Part shown: in pieces, positions 42,866 to 52,028 of the stretch
Layout of the letters: the number at the start of each line of letters is the position of its first letter
Numbering within the stretch: position 1 is the stretch's first letter
Made by a program: the position numbers and the translations under genes
The notes under the pieces: model-generated
What the model was told of the DNA's origin: nothing
What the model saw: the letters and a program-made list of their open reading frames with translations, nothing else
Database searches by the model: none
Assembly: GCA_036702975.1 (NCBI GenBank)
Contig: DATNPX010000016.1
Coordinates: forward strand, 310,001-374,000
Length of the DNA: 64,000 bases
DNA from: DATNPX01 sp036702975
GTDB taxonomy: Bacteria > Cyanobacteriota > Vampirovibrionia > Obscuribacterales > Obscuribacteraceae
Direction of reading: 5' to 3'

Positions 42866-44542
42866 CTATTCCTCACGTACAAAAGTGTCCAAATTGGCCG
42901 TCAGCCGGATACTTTTATACCCTTTCAGGATCTGGTTCAAATAATCGCCAGCCTCCATACACGACGTCAACGAGAAATCCTCGGGACAACCTGGATATTG
43001 ATGCTGTTTGATCAAAATCATGCGCGGCTTGTTTGTTCGAACATCTTGCAATATCTCCTGAAAGACTGCGTTCTCCTGTGCCTGAAGCTTCGCCAACTTG
43101 CCAGCGTCGGTCGTATTCTTCTTCAGATATTCGAGAAAGGCAATCACCTGCTGATGCTGATACTTGCTCCCAGGCAGCCTGTTCATCAAAGTCATCGCCG
43201 GGTAGGCAGGATAAAGCGCAGTATTTAGGAAAAGCACCTTGTCTCCCGGTGCACTGTACTCTGCTAACAGTGCAGCCTCCTCGTGTTCGTCAGCCAACTT
43301 TTCCATCTCACTTTTCAAACTCGCACATCGATTTTCCGCTGGCTGGCGCTGGCAAATCGTCAACCCATAAGCGGCCTGAGGAACGAATTTCACACCAAAG
43401 AAAACTGCAACGGCACAAGAACAGATCAATAGTCCTAAAGCGCTCTTTTCATCAACATCATCCAATGTTTGTTCGAGAATGTATTTGTACCGAGTTCTCG
43501 AAAGAATTGCTCGCAATAGCTCTTTCCCTTGCGCTACACCGATCATCGCACCAGTCAAAACAAGCCCTGCTAGCAAGGGAAGTGTTTGATAAGCCCAGCA
43601 TTTCAATTGAAGAACGAAAACCAGATATGCAGCCAGCATCCAGAGCGATAGTGGTACAAGCAAATCGAAAGTGCGGCGAAGGAAGAAAACACAAGCGCCA
43701 AAAATCAACGTCATAACTATCAATAATGGATAGTCTTGCATCAACACAGTTCTCAGCAGCCCTTGATTAAAGGCTGTATACCCCTGAATCGCCACAGGGA
43801 GTATGTCTTTGAAATAAACATCCCTCGCCGCCGGTGGTAGGAGAAAAATCTGCAATGCGCAAAGCACGTAAACAATCTTGCAAGCGATTATCTCCGACGT
43901 GAGAAAGCCGCGAAAGCGCTTGCTCCGGTTGAACCAATACAACTCAGTGATTATGGGAATTAGAAGAAAATAGATCTTGGTGAACAATCCCACAGCTGCA
44001 AGTGCACCGCATGCAATACCTAGACTGAGATTGTGCTGGCGCATCTCCGACCATCTCTGCCAACGTAAAAGAAAAAACGGCAAGAACAAGAGAACAAACA
44101 GATGCTCGCTATGCCCAAAAAGATCTCCAATGGCGAAGCCCATCAACGAAGAACATATAAGCAAAACAACAGCGTAAGTCCATTGGGGAGAGCTCAACTG
44201 CCGCCTTAAAACCGCCGCGCACAACAAAAAAGAAATCAGCGAAAGTGCGCCAAGGAATAATTTGAAGGCAACCACAACGTGCAAATTCAGCTTGTCCGAA
44301 AGCAGCACCGCTGCTTCATGCAAGTAGGTAAGCAATGGCAGATTTATGTCGTAAATATCCAGATATAGAGTACTTCCTGCATGCACCAACTGTGCATATT
44401 GAAGATAAGCGGCACTTACAAAGTTGACACTGAGCGGTCTTTGCAAGATCGCCATCGTCCATACCAGCGTGATCAACACTCCGGTAAACAGCGTTAGAAA
44501 GCCGATCCATTGACGGGGTGATAGTTTTCCAAAGGACACCAA
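42866..44542 (-). CDS. membrane glycosyltransferase, GT39-like
   Basis: 558 residues, about 11-12 membrane segments and a C-terminal soluble domain (about 395-558). Early segments contain GSTLYLDIYDINLPLLTYLH, which has the D-x-x-x-P-x-x-x-x layout of the first loop of PMT_2/ArnT-like enzymes with N-LP for the usual HPP. It should use an undecaprenyl-phosphate sugar. It converges with arsC, 58 bases away. The acceptor is unknown. Confidence 0.65.
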   Translation of the reverse strand: MVSFGKLSPRQWIGFLTLFTGVLITLVWTMAILQRPLSVNFVSAAYLQYAQLVHAGSTLYLDIYDINLPLLTYLHEAAVLLSDKLNLHVVVAFKLFLGALSLISFLLCAAVLRRQLSSPQWTYAVVLLICSSLMGFAIGDLFGHSEHLFVLLFLPFFLLRWQRWSEMRQHNLSLGIACGALAAVGLFTKIYFLLIPIITELYWFNRSKRFRGFLTSEIIACKIVYVLCALQIFLLPPAARDVYFKDILPVAIQGYTAFNQGLLRTVLMQDYPLLIVMTLIFGACVFFLRRTFDLLVPLSLWMLAAYLVFVLQLKCWAYQTLPLLAGLVLTGAMIGVAQGKELLRAILSRTRYKYILEQTLDDVDEKSALGLLICSCAVAVFFGVKFVPQAAYGLTICQRQPAENRCASLKSEMEKLADEHEEAALLAEYSAPGDKVLFLNTALYPAYPAMTLMNRLPGSKYQHQQVIAFLEYLKKNTTDAGKLAKLQAQENAVFQEILQDVRTNKPRMILIKQHQYPGCPEDFSLTSCMEAGDYLNQILKGYKSIRLTANLDTFVREE

Positions 44543-44774
44543 AGATACACCCTACTTTTCGCACGTGCTCAACACAGGAGCAGAATACCACCGTTGTTTT
44601 TCGAATTCTGCAGGCAGAAGCTAGGACTGTCCAAAAAACTCTCGCATCCGCGGCTCTTTCCTGACACAACCAGAGATGGACGTGGAATAATTGAGTTCGT
44701 CTTACTTTTACCAGGTTGCCTATCCGGCATGTAGCGCCTGGTCTCAATACTCCCAAGCTGAGCAGGTTACTAGA

Positions 44775-46223
44775 ATGAGATATGACGCAAACGCAGAGGC
44801 GACTCTCCATCGGCTTTTCGGGCTATCACGTAGCCAGGTCGAACGAGTCATCACCGCCGCTCTTGGTAAGCGCCGCAAAGAAGGGGCTTTCGGAGAGGTC
44901 TACTTTCAGGCAGGTTCCTCACAGACTTTAATCTGGGACCTTGAACGCCTGACAACAACACGCTGGGAAGTAACAAGTGGTGCCAGCGTCCGCGCTGTAC
45001 TCGGAGACAAATTTGGTTTTGCGTATACCAACGACCCTACGGCGCCAAATTTAGTCAAGGCAGCTAAACGTGCCAATGCCATTATGGAATACGGTCAAGA
45101 AAGCGGCTCGCAGCCCATTGAAGGCGAAAACCGCAACCATAACTTGTATCGCATCGACAACTCTCCTATCGCAGTAAGTCTAAAGGACAAAATCGCTCTA
45201 CTTAAAGAGTGTGATGCAGCCGCTCGAGCTGTCGATCCGCGCATTGAGAACGTGCGTGTTTCGCTGCAAATTGAGGACACCACGATCGTCATTGCTCCAT
45301 CGATCGGCGACATCATCGTCGACGTGCGCCCGCTCATACGGCTTGATGTTAGCTGCATTGCAGCAGACGGCACTAGGCGCGAAAACGGTCATGTAGGCGG
45401 CGGCGGCAGACACGAATTCGATTACTTCCAGCGAAATGAGCTGTGGCGCCAGATGGCAGTCGATGCTGCCAAACAAGCGATTGCAAGTCTTTCGGCAGAA
45501 CCTGGTCCGGTTGGTGAAATGACTGTCGTATTAGGAAACGGATGGCCCGGAATTCTTCTGCACGAGGCAGTGGGACACGGTCTCGAAGGCGATTTCAACC
45601 GCAAGGGAACATCTGCATTCAGTTCAATGATGGGTGAAATGGTTGCTTCGCCACTATGTACGGTTATCGACAAAGGAACAATGCCGGGACGGCGTGGTTC
45701 TCTCGACGTAGATGACGAAGGCAATCCCACTCAAGACACAGTGCTCATCGAAAATGGACGCCTGGTTGGATACATGCAAGACCGCATGAACGCCAGCTTG
45801 ATGAAATCGAAGCTGACAGGCAATGGACGACGCGAGAGTTATAAATATGCCCCGATGCCGCGCATGACGAACACAATGTTGGTCGGCGGCAGTTCTACTC
45901 ATGAAGAGATCATCGCTTCGGTCGACCGCGGTGTCTATGCCGAACAGTTCGGGGGCGGTCAGGTGGACATCACGAGCGGCAAATTCACCTTCAGTGCAAC
46001 GACCGCTTACTTAATTGAAAACGGCAAGTTGACCAAACCGATTAAAGGCGCAACCCTCATCGGCAATGGACCAGAAGCGATGCGCCGCATCTCAATGGTC
46101 GGCAACAACATGGCTATGGATCTGGGAATCGGCACTTGCGGCAAGAACGGACAGGGAGTTCCGGTCGGGGTCGGCATGCCTACCGTTCGCATCGACGGTA
46201 TCACCGTCGGTGGTATCAGCTAA
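44775..46223 (+). CDS. tldD: TldD zinc metalloprotease subunit
   Basis: About 482 residues. HEAVGHGLEGDFN contains the HExxxH zinc site of TldD; GGGRHEFDYFQ upstream and GGGQVDITSGKFTFSA downstream are the family blocks. With TldE it forms a heterodimer that degrades unfolded peptides through a sealed cavity and matures some RiPPs (microcin B17) and antitoxin CcdA. I start it at ATG 44775, since the upstream 28 codons in this frame show no domain. The tldE gene follows by 11 bases. Confidence 0.93.
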   Translation: MRYDANAEATLHRLFGLSRSQVERVITAALGKRRKEGAFGEVYFQAGSSQTLIWDLERLTTTRWEVTSGASVRAVLGDKFGFAYTNDPTAPNLVKAAKRANAIMEYGQESGSQPIEGENRNHNLYRIDNSPIAVSLKDKIALLKECDAAARAVDPRIENVRVSLQIEDTTIVIAPSIGDIIVDVRPLIRLDVSCIAADGTRRENGHVGGGGRHEFDYFQRNELWRQMAVDAAKQAIASLSAEPGPVGEMTVVLGNGWPGILLHEAVGHGLEGDFNRKGTSAFSSMMGEMVASPLCTVIDKGTMPGRRGSLDVDDEGNPTQDTVLIENGRLVGYMQDRMNASLMKSKLTGNGRRESYKYAPMPRMTNTMLVGGSSTHEEIIASVDRGVYAEQFGGGQVDITSGKFTFSATTAYLIENGKLTKPIKGATLIGNGPEAMRRISMVGNNMAMDLGIGTCGKNGQGVPVGVGMPTVRIDGITVGGIS

Positions 46224-46234
46224 GGGAGTTCAAA

Positions 46235-47572
46235 ATGGCAGCAACAACAGAAGCTCAAATCGCCTCACTAGCAAAATTCATCCTGACTGAAGCAAAGCGC
46301 TGTGGCGCAACAGATTGCGACGTGAGTATGCGCGTATCAGATTCAGTAGACACCACTGTACGCATGGGGGAAGTGGAATCGCTCGAAAACGCAGTACAAA
46401 GCCGCGGACTTAGCTTCCGAGCCTTTGTGGGTCAGAACAGTGCGGTTGTATCAACTACTGATTTCAATAAAACGTCTCTGAAGAACGTCATCCGCGATAC
46501 GGTTGAAATGGCAAAAGCTTCAGAACCAGACCCGGATGCCGGATTGCCGGAAGCCAAAGATCTCGCTCGTACAGGGGAGCTAACAGACCTTGGGTTGTAC
46601 GATCCATCAGTGTCCACAGTGGAACCTGGGCGCAAAATAGAACTAGCCAAAGCCGCCGAAGCAGCAGCGCGCGCTTTCGATAAACGCATCACCAATTCTG
46701 ACGGCTGCTCCTTTTCAGACAGCTCAAAAATCTCCGCATATGCCAACTCCAGAGGTTTCATCGGCACGGTCCAGAGCAGTGTCTGCAGTTTGCAAGCATC
46801 GGTGATTGCAAGCGAAGGTGCTGAAATGCAAAGCGGTTCATGGTGGCATCAGAGCCGTTCGCTCGACACGTTGGAAAATCCGGATCAAATCGGACACGAA
46901 GCTGCGCGCCGCGCATTGCGGTCTCTTGGAGCGCGCAAAGTCGAGTCGCAAAAGTGTCCTGTGGTTTTCGACCAACGCATGGCTGCAAACTTGCTGGGCA
47001 AGTTCCTGGGAGCCGCACATGGCGGATCTATTTATCGCAAGAGTTCATTCCTCATTGATAAACTTGGCACCATGATCGCCAGCGAGAAATTGACGATAGT
47101 CGATGACCCGTTTATGCAAGGCGGGCTTGGCTCTTATCCCTGGGGCGACGAAGGACTGCGCGTTAGCAAGCGCGTCATTGTCGACAAAGGAAGGCTTGAG
47201 CAATATTTCATCGACGGCTATGCATCGCGCAAGCTCAAAATGGCTCCCAATGGCGGCTCCGCAACGAACCTCTATATCGAACCCGGCGACAAAACACCAG
47301 AAGAGATCATCAGTTCCATCAAAAATGGGCTCTATCTAACGGGAATCTCCGGCTTCGGCTTCAATCAGACGACAGGCGACTACTCTTTAGGCGCCTCCGG
47401 CCTTTGGATCGTCGACGGCCAGCTCTCATTCGCAGTCGATGAGATCACCATCGCCAGCACGATGTTTGACATGTTCCATGCAATTGAAGCCGTCGGAAAC
47501 GACCTCGAGTTTCGCTCATCTATTTCAGCACCGACACTCTTAATCGGCAGCATGACCGTGGGCGGCAAATAG
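46235..47572 (+). CDS. tldE: TldE/PmbA protease partner
   Basis: About 445 residues from ATG 46235 (GGGAG upstream). It matches PmbA: VRMGEVESLENAVQSRGLSF, then VVFDQRMAANLLGKFLGAAH and GASGLWIVDGQLSFAVDEIT, and lacks the HExxxH of its partner. It shapes the TldD/E cavity and is required for activity. Conserved in bacteria and archaea as a pair with tldD, as here. Confidence 0.93.
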   Translation: MAATTEAQIASLAKFILTEAKRCGATDCDVSMRVSDSVDTTVRMGEVESLENAVQSRGLSFRAFVGQNSAVVSTTDFNKTSLKNVIRDTVEMAKASEPDPDAGLPEAKDLARTGELTDLGLYDPSVSTVEPGRKIELAKAAEAAARAFDKRITNSDGCSFSDSSKISAYANSRGFIGTVQSSVCSLQASVIASEGAEMQSGSWWHQSRSLDTLENPDQIGHEAARRALRSLGARKVESQKCPVVFDQRMAANLLGKFLGAAHGGSIYRKSSFLIDKLGTMIASEKLTIVDDPFMQGGLGSYPWGDEGLRVSKRVIVDKGRLEQYFIDGYASRKLKMAPNGGSATNLYIEPGDKTPEEIISSIKNGLYLTGISGFGFNQTTGDYSLGASGLWIVDGQLSFAVDEITIASTMFDMFHAIEAVGNDLEFRSSISAPTLLIGSMTVGGK

Positions 47573-47603
47573 CGCATATCAGCACACAGCGCCGGCCAAG
47601 CCC

Positions 47604-47963
47604 ATGCCACAATTGGATGCAGTATCCGGCAGCAAAACTGACTTCAAGCTGCCGGACGGCAGCGAGCTTCATAGGGAAGCGGGCCGCGATGTCGTAAACC
47701 GACCGGATGGAACCAGAATAGAAATAACGCCGGATGGTCCCCAATTCTTCGATCGCAACGGAAAGCGGATGCCGATGGAAGCTCAGAACTCGAAGTTCTC
47801 TGGTTCGGACATGACTCTTCCTGATGGAACACAAGTCAGTGGGTACTATTACATGAGTTTCTCGGGTAACGGCACCATCACATTTCCTAACGGCGACAAG
47901 ATAGAGATCAGCAATGAGAGAGTCGTGGTGCCAAAATCGAAAAACTGGCCGTTCTCAAATTAG
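47604..47963 (+). CDS. small PDG-repeat protein, unknown function
   Basis: 119 residues, no signal peptide. It repeats a short beta motif: LPDGSELH, RPDGTRIEITPDG, LPDGTQVSGYYY and FPNGDKIEI, like MORN-related strands or the hydrophilic tail of large Obscuribacter-like proteins. It begins 31 bases after tldE on the same strand, so co-transcription is possible. No start signal is strong. Confidence 0.5.
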   Translation: MPQLDAVSGSKTDFKLPDGSELHREAGRDVVNRPDGTRIEITPDGPQFFDRNGKRMPMEAQNSKFSGSDMTLPDGTQVSGYYYMSFSGNGTITFPNGDKIEISNERVVVPKSKNWPFSN

Positions 47964-48304
47964 AACGCGCTGAAGGCTGTGGCCATGCTACTATCGCCAG
48001 AAAAACTTGTGATACTAAGGGCGGGCAAAAAAACTGAACAGGGCACTTCTCAAATCTAGCCAGGAGCACTTTACAAAGCACCAGGCTTGGCTTAACGACC
48101 ATTATCCGACCACACAGAATGTGCGGCACTCGATGTTGCCGATATTTCCATCTCAGACCGCAAAGATCGCTCTTAGACAAAGAAAAGTCCATGCCCGGAA
48201 TTGCGGCGAGGTCATAACCACTCTGGAATTCGGCAATTGCAATTTACGGCTAGCAAAAAGAAATTTGATGACCCAGAATTTCCCTATGTATTCCAATAGC
48301 CTTC
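47964..48304. other. 341-base intergenic region
   Basis: I find no credible gene, hairpin or promoter here. Short open frames on both strands have no codon structure or Shine-Dalgarno. Confidence 0.4.
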
Positions 48305-48628
48305 ATGACTAAGTACAAACTCCGCTATTTCTTCGATCCTGGCACGTGTATCTGTCTTTGGACTGCCAATGATAGAGCACATGAAAAATTCGGTTATCCG
48401 GTGGATATTAGCAAGTTACCCCTTTGCGAAAATACCCAACGCCGCGTAATTTATATTGCAGCCTGGTATGACACCAGTATCGATTGGAGCTATCCGGCCG
48501 ATCCTTCACCGTGGGATGTGGATGAACGTCGATTATTCAATGCCGCGGCTCAAAAACTGTTCGACAAACTAAGAACTGAGTTGGGCGATGAGTTCGAACT
48601 CGTTGATGAAAGCGGTACAAGCGAGTGA
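48305..48628 (+). CDS. small conserved orphan protein
   Basis: 107 residues, acidic, no signal peptide. FFDPGTCICLWTANDRAHEKF, YPVDISKLPLC and the YDTSIDWSYPADPSPWDVDE block fit a small protein family I recall mainly from actinobacterial genomes. No catalytic role is known to me. Its sporadic occurrence and small acidic nature are compatible with an immunity or accessory function. It lies alone between two plus-strand and minus-strand units. Confidence 0.6.
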   Translation: MTKYKLRYFFDPGTCICLWTANDRAHEKFGYPVDISKLPLCENTQRRVIYIAAWYDTSIDWSYPADPSPWDVDERRLFNAAAQKLFDKLRTELGDEFELVDESGTSE

Positions 48629-48677
48629 GTACAGACACACAGAATGCAATTCAACGTACCCGTACATACAAAATGAA

Positions 48678-49295
48678 TCAGTGTAAATAGCCCATGATCA
48701 GCAACAAGACTCCACCCACACCGCCGACAATACTGAATGCAAACAGCGCTCCGCTATCGACAAGTATCGAAACCGAAGCGATCACGATTCCTATCTGGAA
48801 ACAAGCCACGGCAAACGAATAGAGTTCATGCTTAGCAAGTTGCGTTGCACTCTCTTTTTCAAGGTCTTCAGCCTTCTCTTCTATCTCTTTCTTGTCTTTT
48901 TCGTAGCCCTTCATCTTTTTTTCTGCGGTAGAAGCAATCTCCTGAAGAACGGCTTGCGTGCTTTCCTCACCAGCCTTCCCTTGCGGATGCACCACCTGAG
49001 CGAACGCGTCTAAAAGAGTCTTGTTGTTTTCGTACAGGTGCGATTTGGTGCTCTTAGCTTGATAATACGACCATTGATCAGATGCTTTGCTTTGCAGAAG
49101 AATCGCGTCATTAGCCGCATGACCGGACAACAGTGAGCCTATCGCGGCCAGCACGGCTAGAGTAGCAGCGGTCACAGCAGAACGCAGATGTTTAGCTCCG
49201 TGTCCACTATGTTTTTCGCCGCCCTCTCCATGTCCTTCATGAAGATTATGCTCGACATGCTCCATCAACTCTTGTGGCTCTGGTCCTTCTTCCAT
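48678..49295 (-). CDS. DUF4337 membrane protein
   Basis: 205 residues. A His/Glu/Gly-rich N-terminus (HVEHNLHEGHGEGGEKH) precedes a membrane segment (about 38-60), a coiled-coil with QWSYYQAKSTKSHLYE (about 68-155) and two C-terminal membrane segments. QWSYYQAKS is a DUF4337 hallmark. The function is unknown. It follows the mscS gene by 10 bases on the same strand, so the two are probably co-expressed. Confidence 0.82.
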   Translation of the reverse strand: MEEGPEPQELMEHVEHNLHEGHGEGGEKHSGHGAKHLRSAVTAATLAVLAAIGSLLSGHAANDAILLQSKASDQWSYYQAKSTKSHLYENNKTLLDAFAQVVHPQGKAGEESTQAVLQEIASTAEKKMKGYEKDKKEIEEKAEDLEKESATQLAKHELYSFAVACFQIGIVIASVSILVDSGALFAFSIVGGVGGVLLLIMGYLH

Positions 49296-49305
49296 TTTCC
49301 CCTCG

Positions 49306-50184
49306 CTATGACTTCGTGAGCTCGTGCGCAGATTCCATAATATTTTCTTCCGCCACCGGTAATTTCAAATTAGCATTGCGCAAACTTTTTGAAATCTTGT
49401 AGTTCAAGTCGCTTTGCAAGGAAGCCGGTGCGATCTCACCTTCGCGCGTCCAGACCAAAAGTTCAAATTTGATTGTATCGGCGCAGAAATCGGTCAGAAG
49501 CACCTCCGGTCCTGGGGTTTTAAGGACTGCATCATGGCTTAGAGCAACGTTTTTCAAAAGCTCCCGCACAAGCTCCGGGTCACAGTCATTCGGCACCGAC
49601 AGCGCTACTTTGTAGCGAATATTCTTGTCTTTATAAGACCAATTGACGACTCGAGACGAGACGAATTCTGAATTTGGCACAATGACAGCGATGTTGTCGT
49701 CAGTGACAATGGCCGTTGAACGCAGCGAAATATCCACTACTTTTCCCACAACTTCGCCAATTTCGACCCGATCGCCAACCGAGATTGGTCGCTCTAAGTG
49801 GATGACAATCCCACTCATTATATTCGTCGCGATCGTCTGAAGGCTCATACTGGCACCCAATCCGAGGGCACCTACAACGACTGTGACCATGGTCACGTCA
49901 ACTCCTGCGGTGTCTAGCACAACGATAAATCCCACTCCCATCACTAGCCAGCTGATTACCGAAGACAGCGAATGCCTCATGCCAACATCCAGTTTAGAAA
50001 AACGGGCGAATACAGATTCGAGGACGTATTTGCGTAGCATCGTCCCGAAAAGGACGACCAGCACCGTAAAGACCAGCATGTATAACAACATCCAAAGCGA
50101 GATTCTATGTTCTGTTGTTGGGAACACAGGCATATTGAGCAAATCAGTAACCAATGGATCTAGCTTGTTGAGAATGAAGTTCAC
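49306..50184 (-). CDS. mscS: MscS-type mechanosensitive channel
   Basis: 292 residues. Three N-terminal membrane segments; the pore helix and beta-domain show GLGASMSLQTIATNIMSGIV, then ERPISVGDRVEI and DDNIAVIVPNSEFVSSRVVNW, all MscS hallmarks. The length is that of the simple E. coli-like channel. It opens when membrane tension rises, releasing solutes under osmotic downshock. DUF4337 follows in the same operon. Confidence 0.9.
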   Translation of the reverse strand: MNFILNKLDPLVTDLLNMPVFPTTEHRISLWMLLYMLVFTVLVVLFGTMLRKYVLESVFARFSKLDVGMRHSLSSVISWLVMGVGFIVVLDTAGVDVTMVTVVVGALGLGASMSLQTIATNIMSGIVIHLERPISVGDRVEIGEVVGKVVDISLRSTAIVTDDNIAVIVPNSEFVSSRVVNWSYKDKNIRYKVALSVPNDCDPELVRELLKNVALSHDAVLKTPGPEVLLTDFCADTIKFELLVWTREGEIAPASLQSDLNYKISKSLRNANLKLPVAEENIMESAHELTKS

Positions 50185-50267
50185 GGCAGACTCGAGGGTG
50201 GGTGGGGATTCGGATCGGCAGTCTGCCTGTAATTAAGTCAAACTGCGAATTACGATTGTTTATTCCA

Positions 50268-50285
50268 GATCGATTGCAATCGATC
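50268..50285. promoter_or_regulatory. 18-base perfect palindrome upstream of mscS
   Basis: GATCGATTGCAATCGATC is symmetrical over 18 bases, 84 bases before the mscS start, and is followed by two more CGATCG units (to about 50297). It could be a regulator site. It is not the cyanobacterial HIP1 octamer (GCGATCGC). Confidence 0.4.
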
Positions 50286-50474
50286 GAAATCGATCGCAAG
50301 TTCAGTTTTAAAGTAGGCTCGTGCAGTTTATGTGGAGAATCAAAGGTTTTCCGAAAATTAGTGTCAGACTTTCGTTTGTAGGATCTAACAGTCAGCATGA
50401 ACACACATTGTCGCAGAGAAAATTCGTCAAGGATATGCATTTACTAAAAACTCACAATTTGGTGAAGCTTTACC

Positions 50475-50546
50475 GGAAGGGAATGAGGACATAATCCTGA
50501 CCTCAGCAGCCAAAAAGAGGTCAGGATCATGCCCTCATCCCCTTCC
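50475..50546. repeat. dispersed palindromic repeat, copy B
   Basis: The left arm (50475-50504) and right arm (50517-50546) pair over about 30 bases around the loop AGCAGCCAAAAA. It shares the CCTGACCTC/GAGGTCAGG core, the loop and the ATGAGG/CCTCAT outer arms with copy A at 33421. It sits in the 430-base gap between the receiver-kinase and mscS genes, both on the minus strand. The rest of the gap, other than the palindrome at 50268, shows nothing. Confidence 0.8.
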
Positions 50547-50614
50547 TTCTCTGTCATCGGATAACCGAAAAGATATGGTTCGGACAAATACTTAACGTAA
50601 ATGATAAAGAGATT

Positions 50615-51910
50615 TCAAGCTAACACACTACCGGCGGCACCACTTACAGAATCCAGCGCCCAGCGAAGTTCGGCGGCACTCTGATATCGGTCCTGGGGCT
50701 GAAGAGATAGAGCTTTCAGAATAACGGCTTCCAAAGGCGTCGGCAGATTCAAGTCTGGACGCACCACAGAAAATGGCAGCGGCTTCTCTACTGTTCGCTT
50801 GTGCATTGTGTCAAGATCGTTGTCACCAAGGAATAATTTGATGCCAGTTAGACACTCGTAGAAAATGTAGCCGATAGAAAAAATGTCTGACCGGTGGTCG
50901 ACTGGCAGCCCAAGAGACTGCTCTGGGCTCATGTAGAGGGGGCTTCCGAAAATCTCCCCACCCTTGGTACTGTAGTTTTCGTTCGCTCCCTGCCTGAGCC
51001 ATTTTGAGATGCCGAAATCGAGTAACTTGATGGCATAGGTGCTCGGATCAATTTGTTGAAACATCATGTTTCCGGGTTTGATATCGCGATGTATAACGCC
51101 TTTGCCATGAGCGTGCACGAGCGAGTCGCAAACTTGCTTGAAAATCTTCATCGCCTGCTTGGGGTGAATCTGCCGCTCGCGATAGAGAACCTCATGCAGA
51201 GACGAGCCGTTAAGGTACTCCATCACTAGATAAGGCACGCTGTTCGAGCTAATGCCAAAGTCGTAGATTGTGACGATGTTTGGGTGAGTGAGACGGGCAA
51301 TGTTTTGCGCTTCAGCTCTAAACCGAGCCTGACTCTGAACATTTGGCAAGAAATCGGGATTCAACAGCTTCAGCGCGACAGTCCTGTCCAGAGTCTTATC
51401 GGTCGCTTTGAAAACGATTCCCATGGCCCCGTAGCCGATCTGCTCGATATCGCCATAACGATTGCCGAGAAGATGCAAAGCGACGGCAATTTCAGGATGA
51501 AGCGGGGTGCTTTGCCCACTCGTTCTTCGTCCTGCTTCTGGCATTCGTCCGCCATTTCTAGCGAAAGCGTGCAGTCGGTTGATCAACTCCCTGGGATCGA
51601 AAGGCTTGGCAATTCGCTCGCTGGCACCAATTTCAACGACCATGGCATCATTCAGTGCCGAAATGTTGGAAGTCAAAAGCACAACCGGCGCCTGCCCACC
51701 ATGCTGCCTGTACAGCCTGCAGACAGCCGGACTGCTGAGGTCAGGCAAATCCCAGTCGAGCACTACGGCGTCATAGGTGTTTATCGCCATAGCCTTCTGC
51801 GCTTCGATACCGTTGTGGCAAACCTCCACAGTGAATTTCTCCGCTTCCAGTAGAAGCTTGAACATCATCGTCAGTTGTACGTCGTCCTCAATGAGCAGGA
51901 CCCTTGCCAT
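50615..51910 (-). CDS. response regulator-Ser/Thr kinase fusion
   Basis: 431 residues. Receiver domain 1-120: acidic D9-D10, phospho-acceptor D52 in VLDWDLPD, and K102 in AKPFDP are all present. Kinase domain about 150-425: glycine loop GYGAMGIV at 158-165, K181, HRDIKPGN from 274, DFG at 298-300 and MSPEQS later. Hence a two-component histidine kinase probably gates a Hanks-type kinase by phosphorylating D52. No histidine kinase is adjacent. The start is supported by CGGAG upstream of the ATG. Confidence 0.9.
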   Translation of the reverse strand: MARVLLIEDDVQLTMMFKLLLEAEKFTVEVCHNGIEAQKAMAINTYDAVVLDWDLPDLSSPAVCRLYRQHGGQAPVVLLTSNISALNDAMVVEIGASERIAKPFDPRELINRLHAFARNGGRMPEAGRRTSGQSTPLHPEIAVALHLLGNRYGDIEQIGYGAMGIVFKATDKTLDRTVALKLLNPDFLPNVQSQARFRAEAQNIARLTHPNIVTIYDFGISSNSVPYLVMEYLNGSSLHEVLYRERQIHPKQAMKIFKQVCDSLVHAHGKGVIHRDIKPGNMMFQQIDPSTYAIKLLDFGISKWLRQGANENYSTKGGEIFGSPLYMSPEQSLGLPVDHRSDIFSIGYIFYECLTGIKLFLGDNDLDTMHKRTVEKPLPFSVVRPDLNLPTPLEAVILKALSLQPQDRYQSAAELRWALDSVSGAAGSVLA

Positions 51911-52028
51911 AACCGACTCCGCTAGCGAGCTGAGAAATTTTATGCGACCGTCCGCAAATGCGAAACTATTGCTGCATCCGCATTGTATATTAACCCGCCG
52001 AATGTGCGGTTGAAACGGATTTCTTCGG

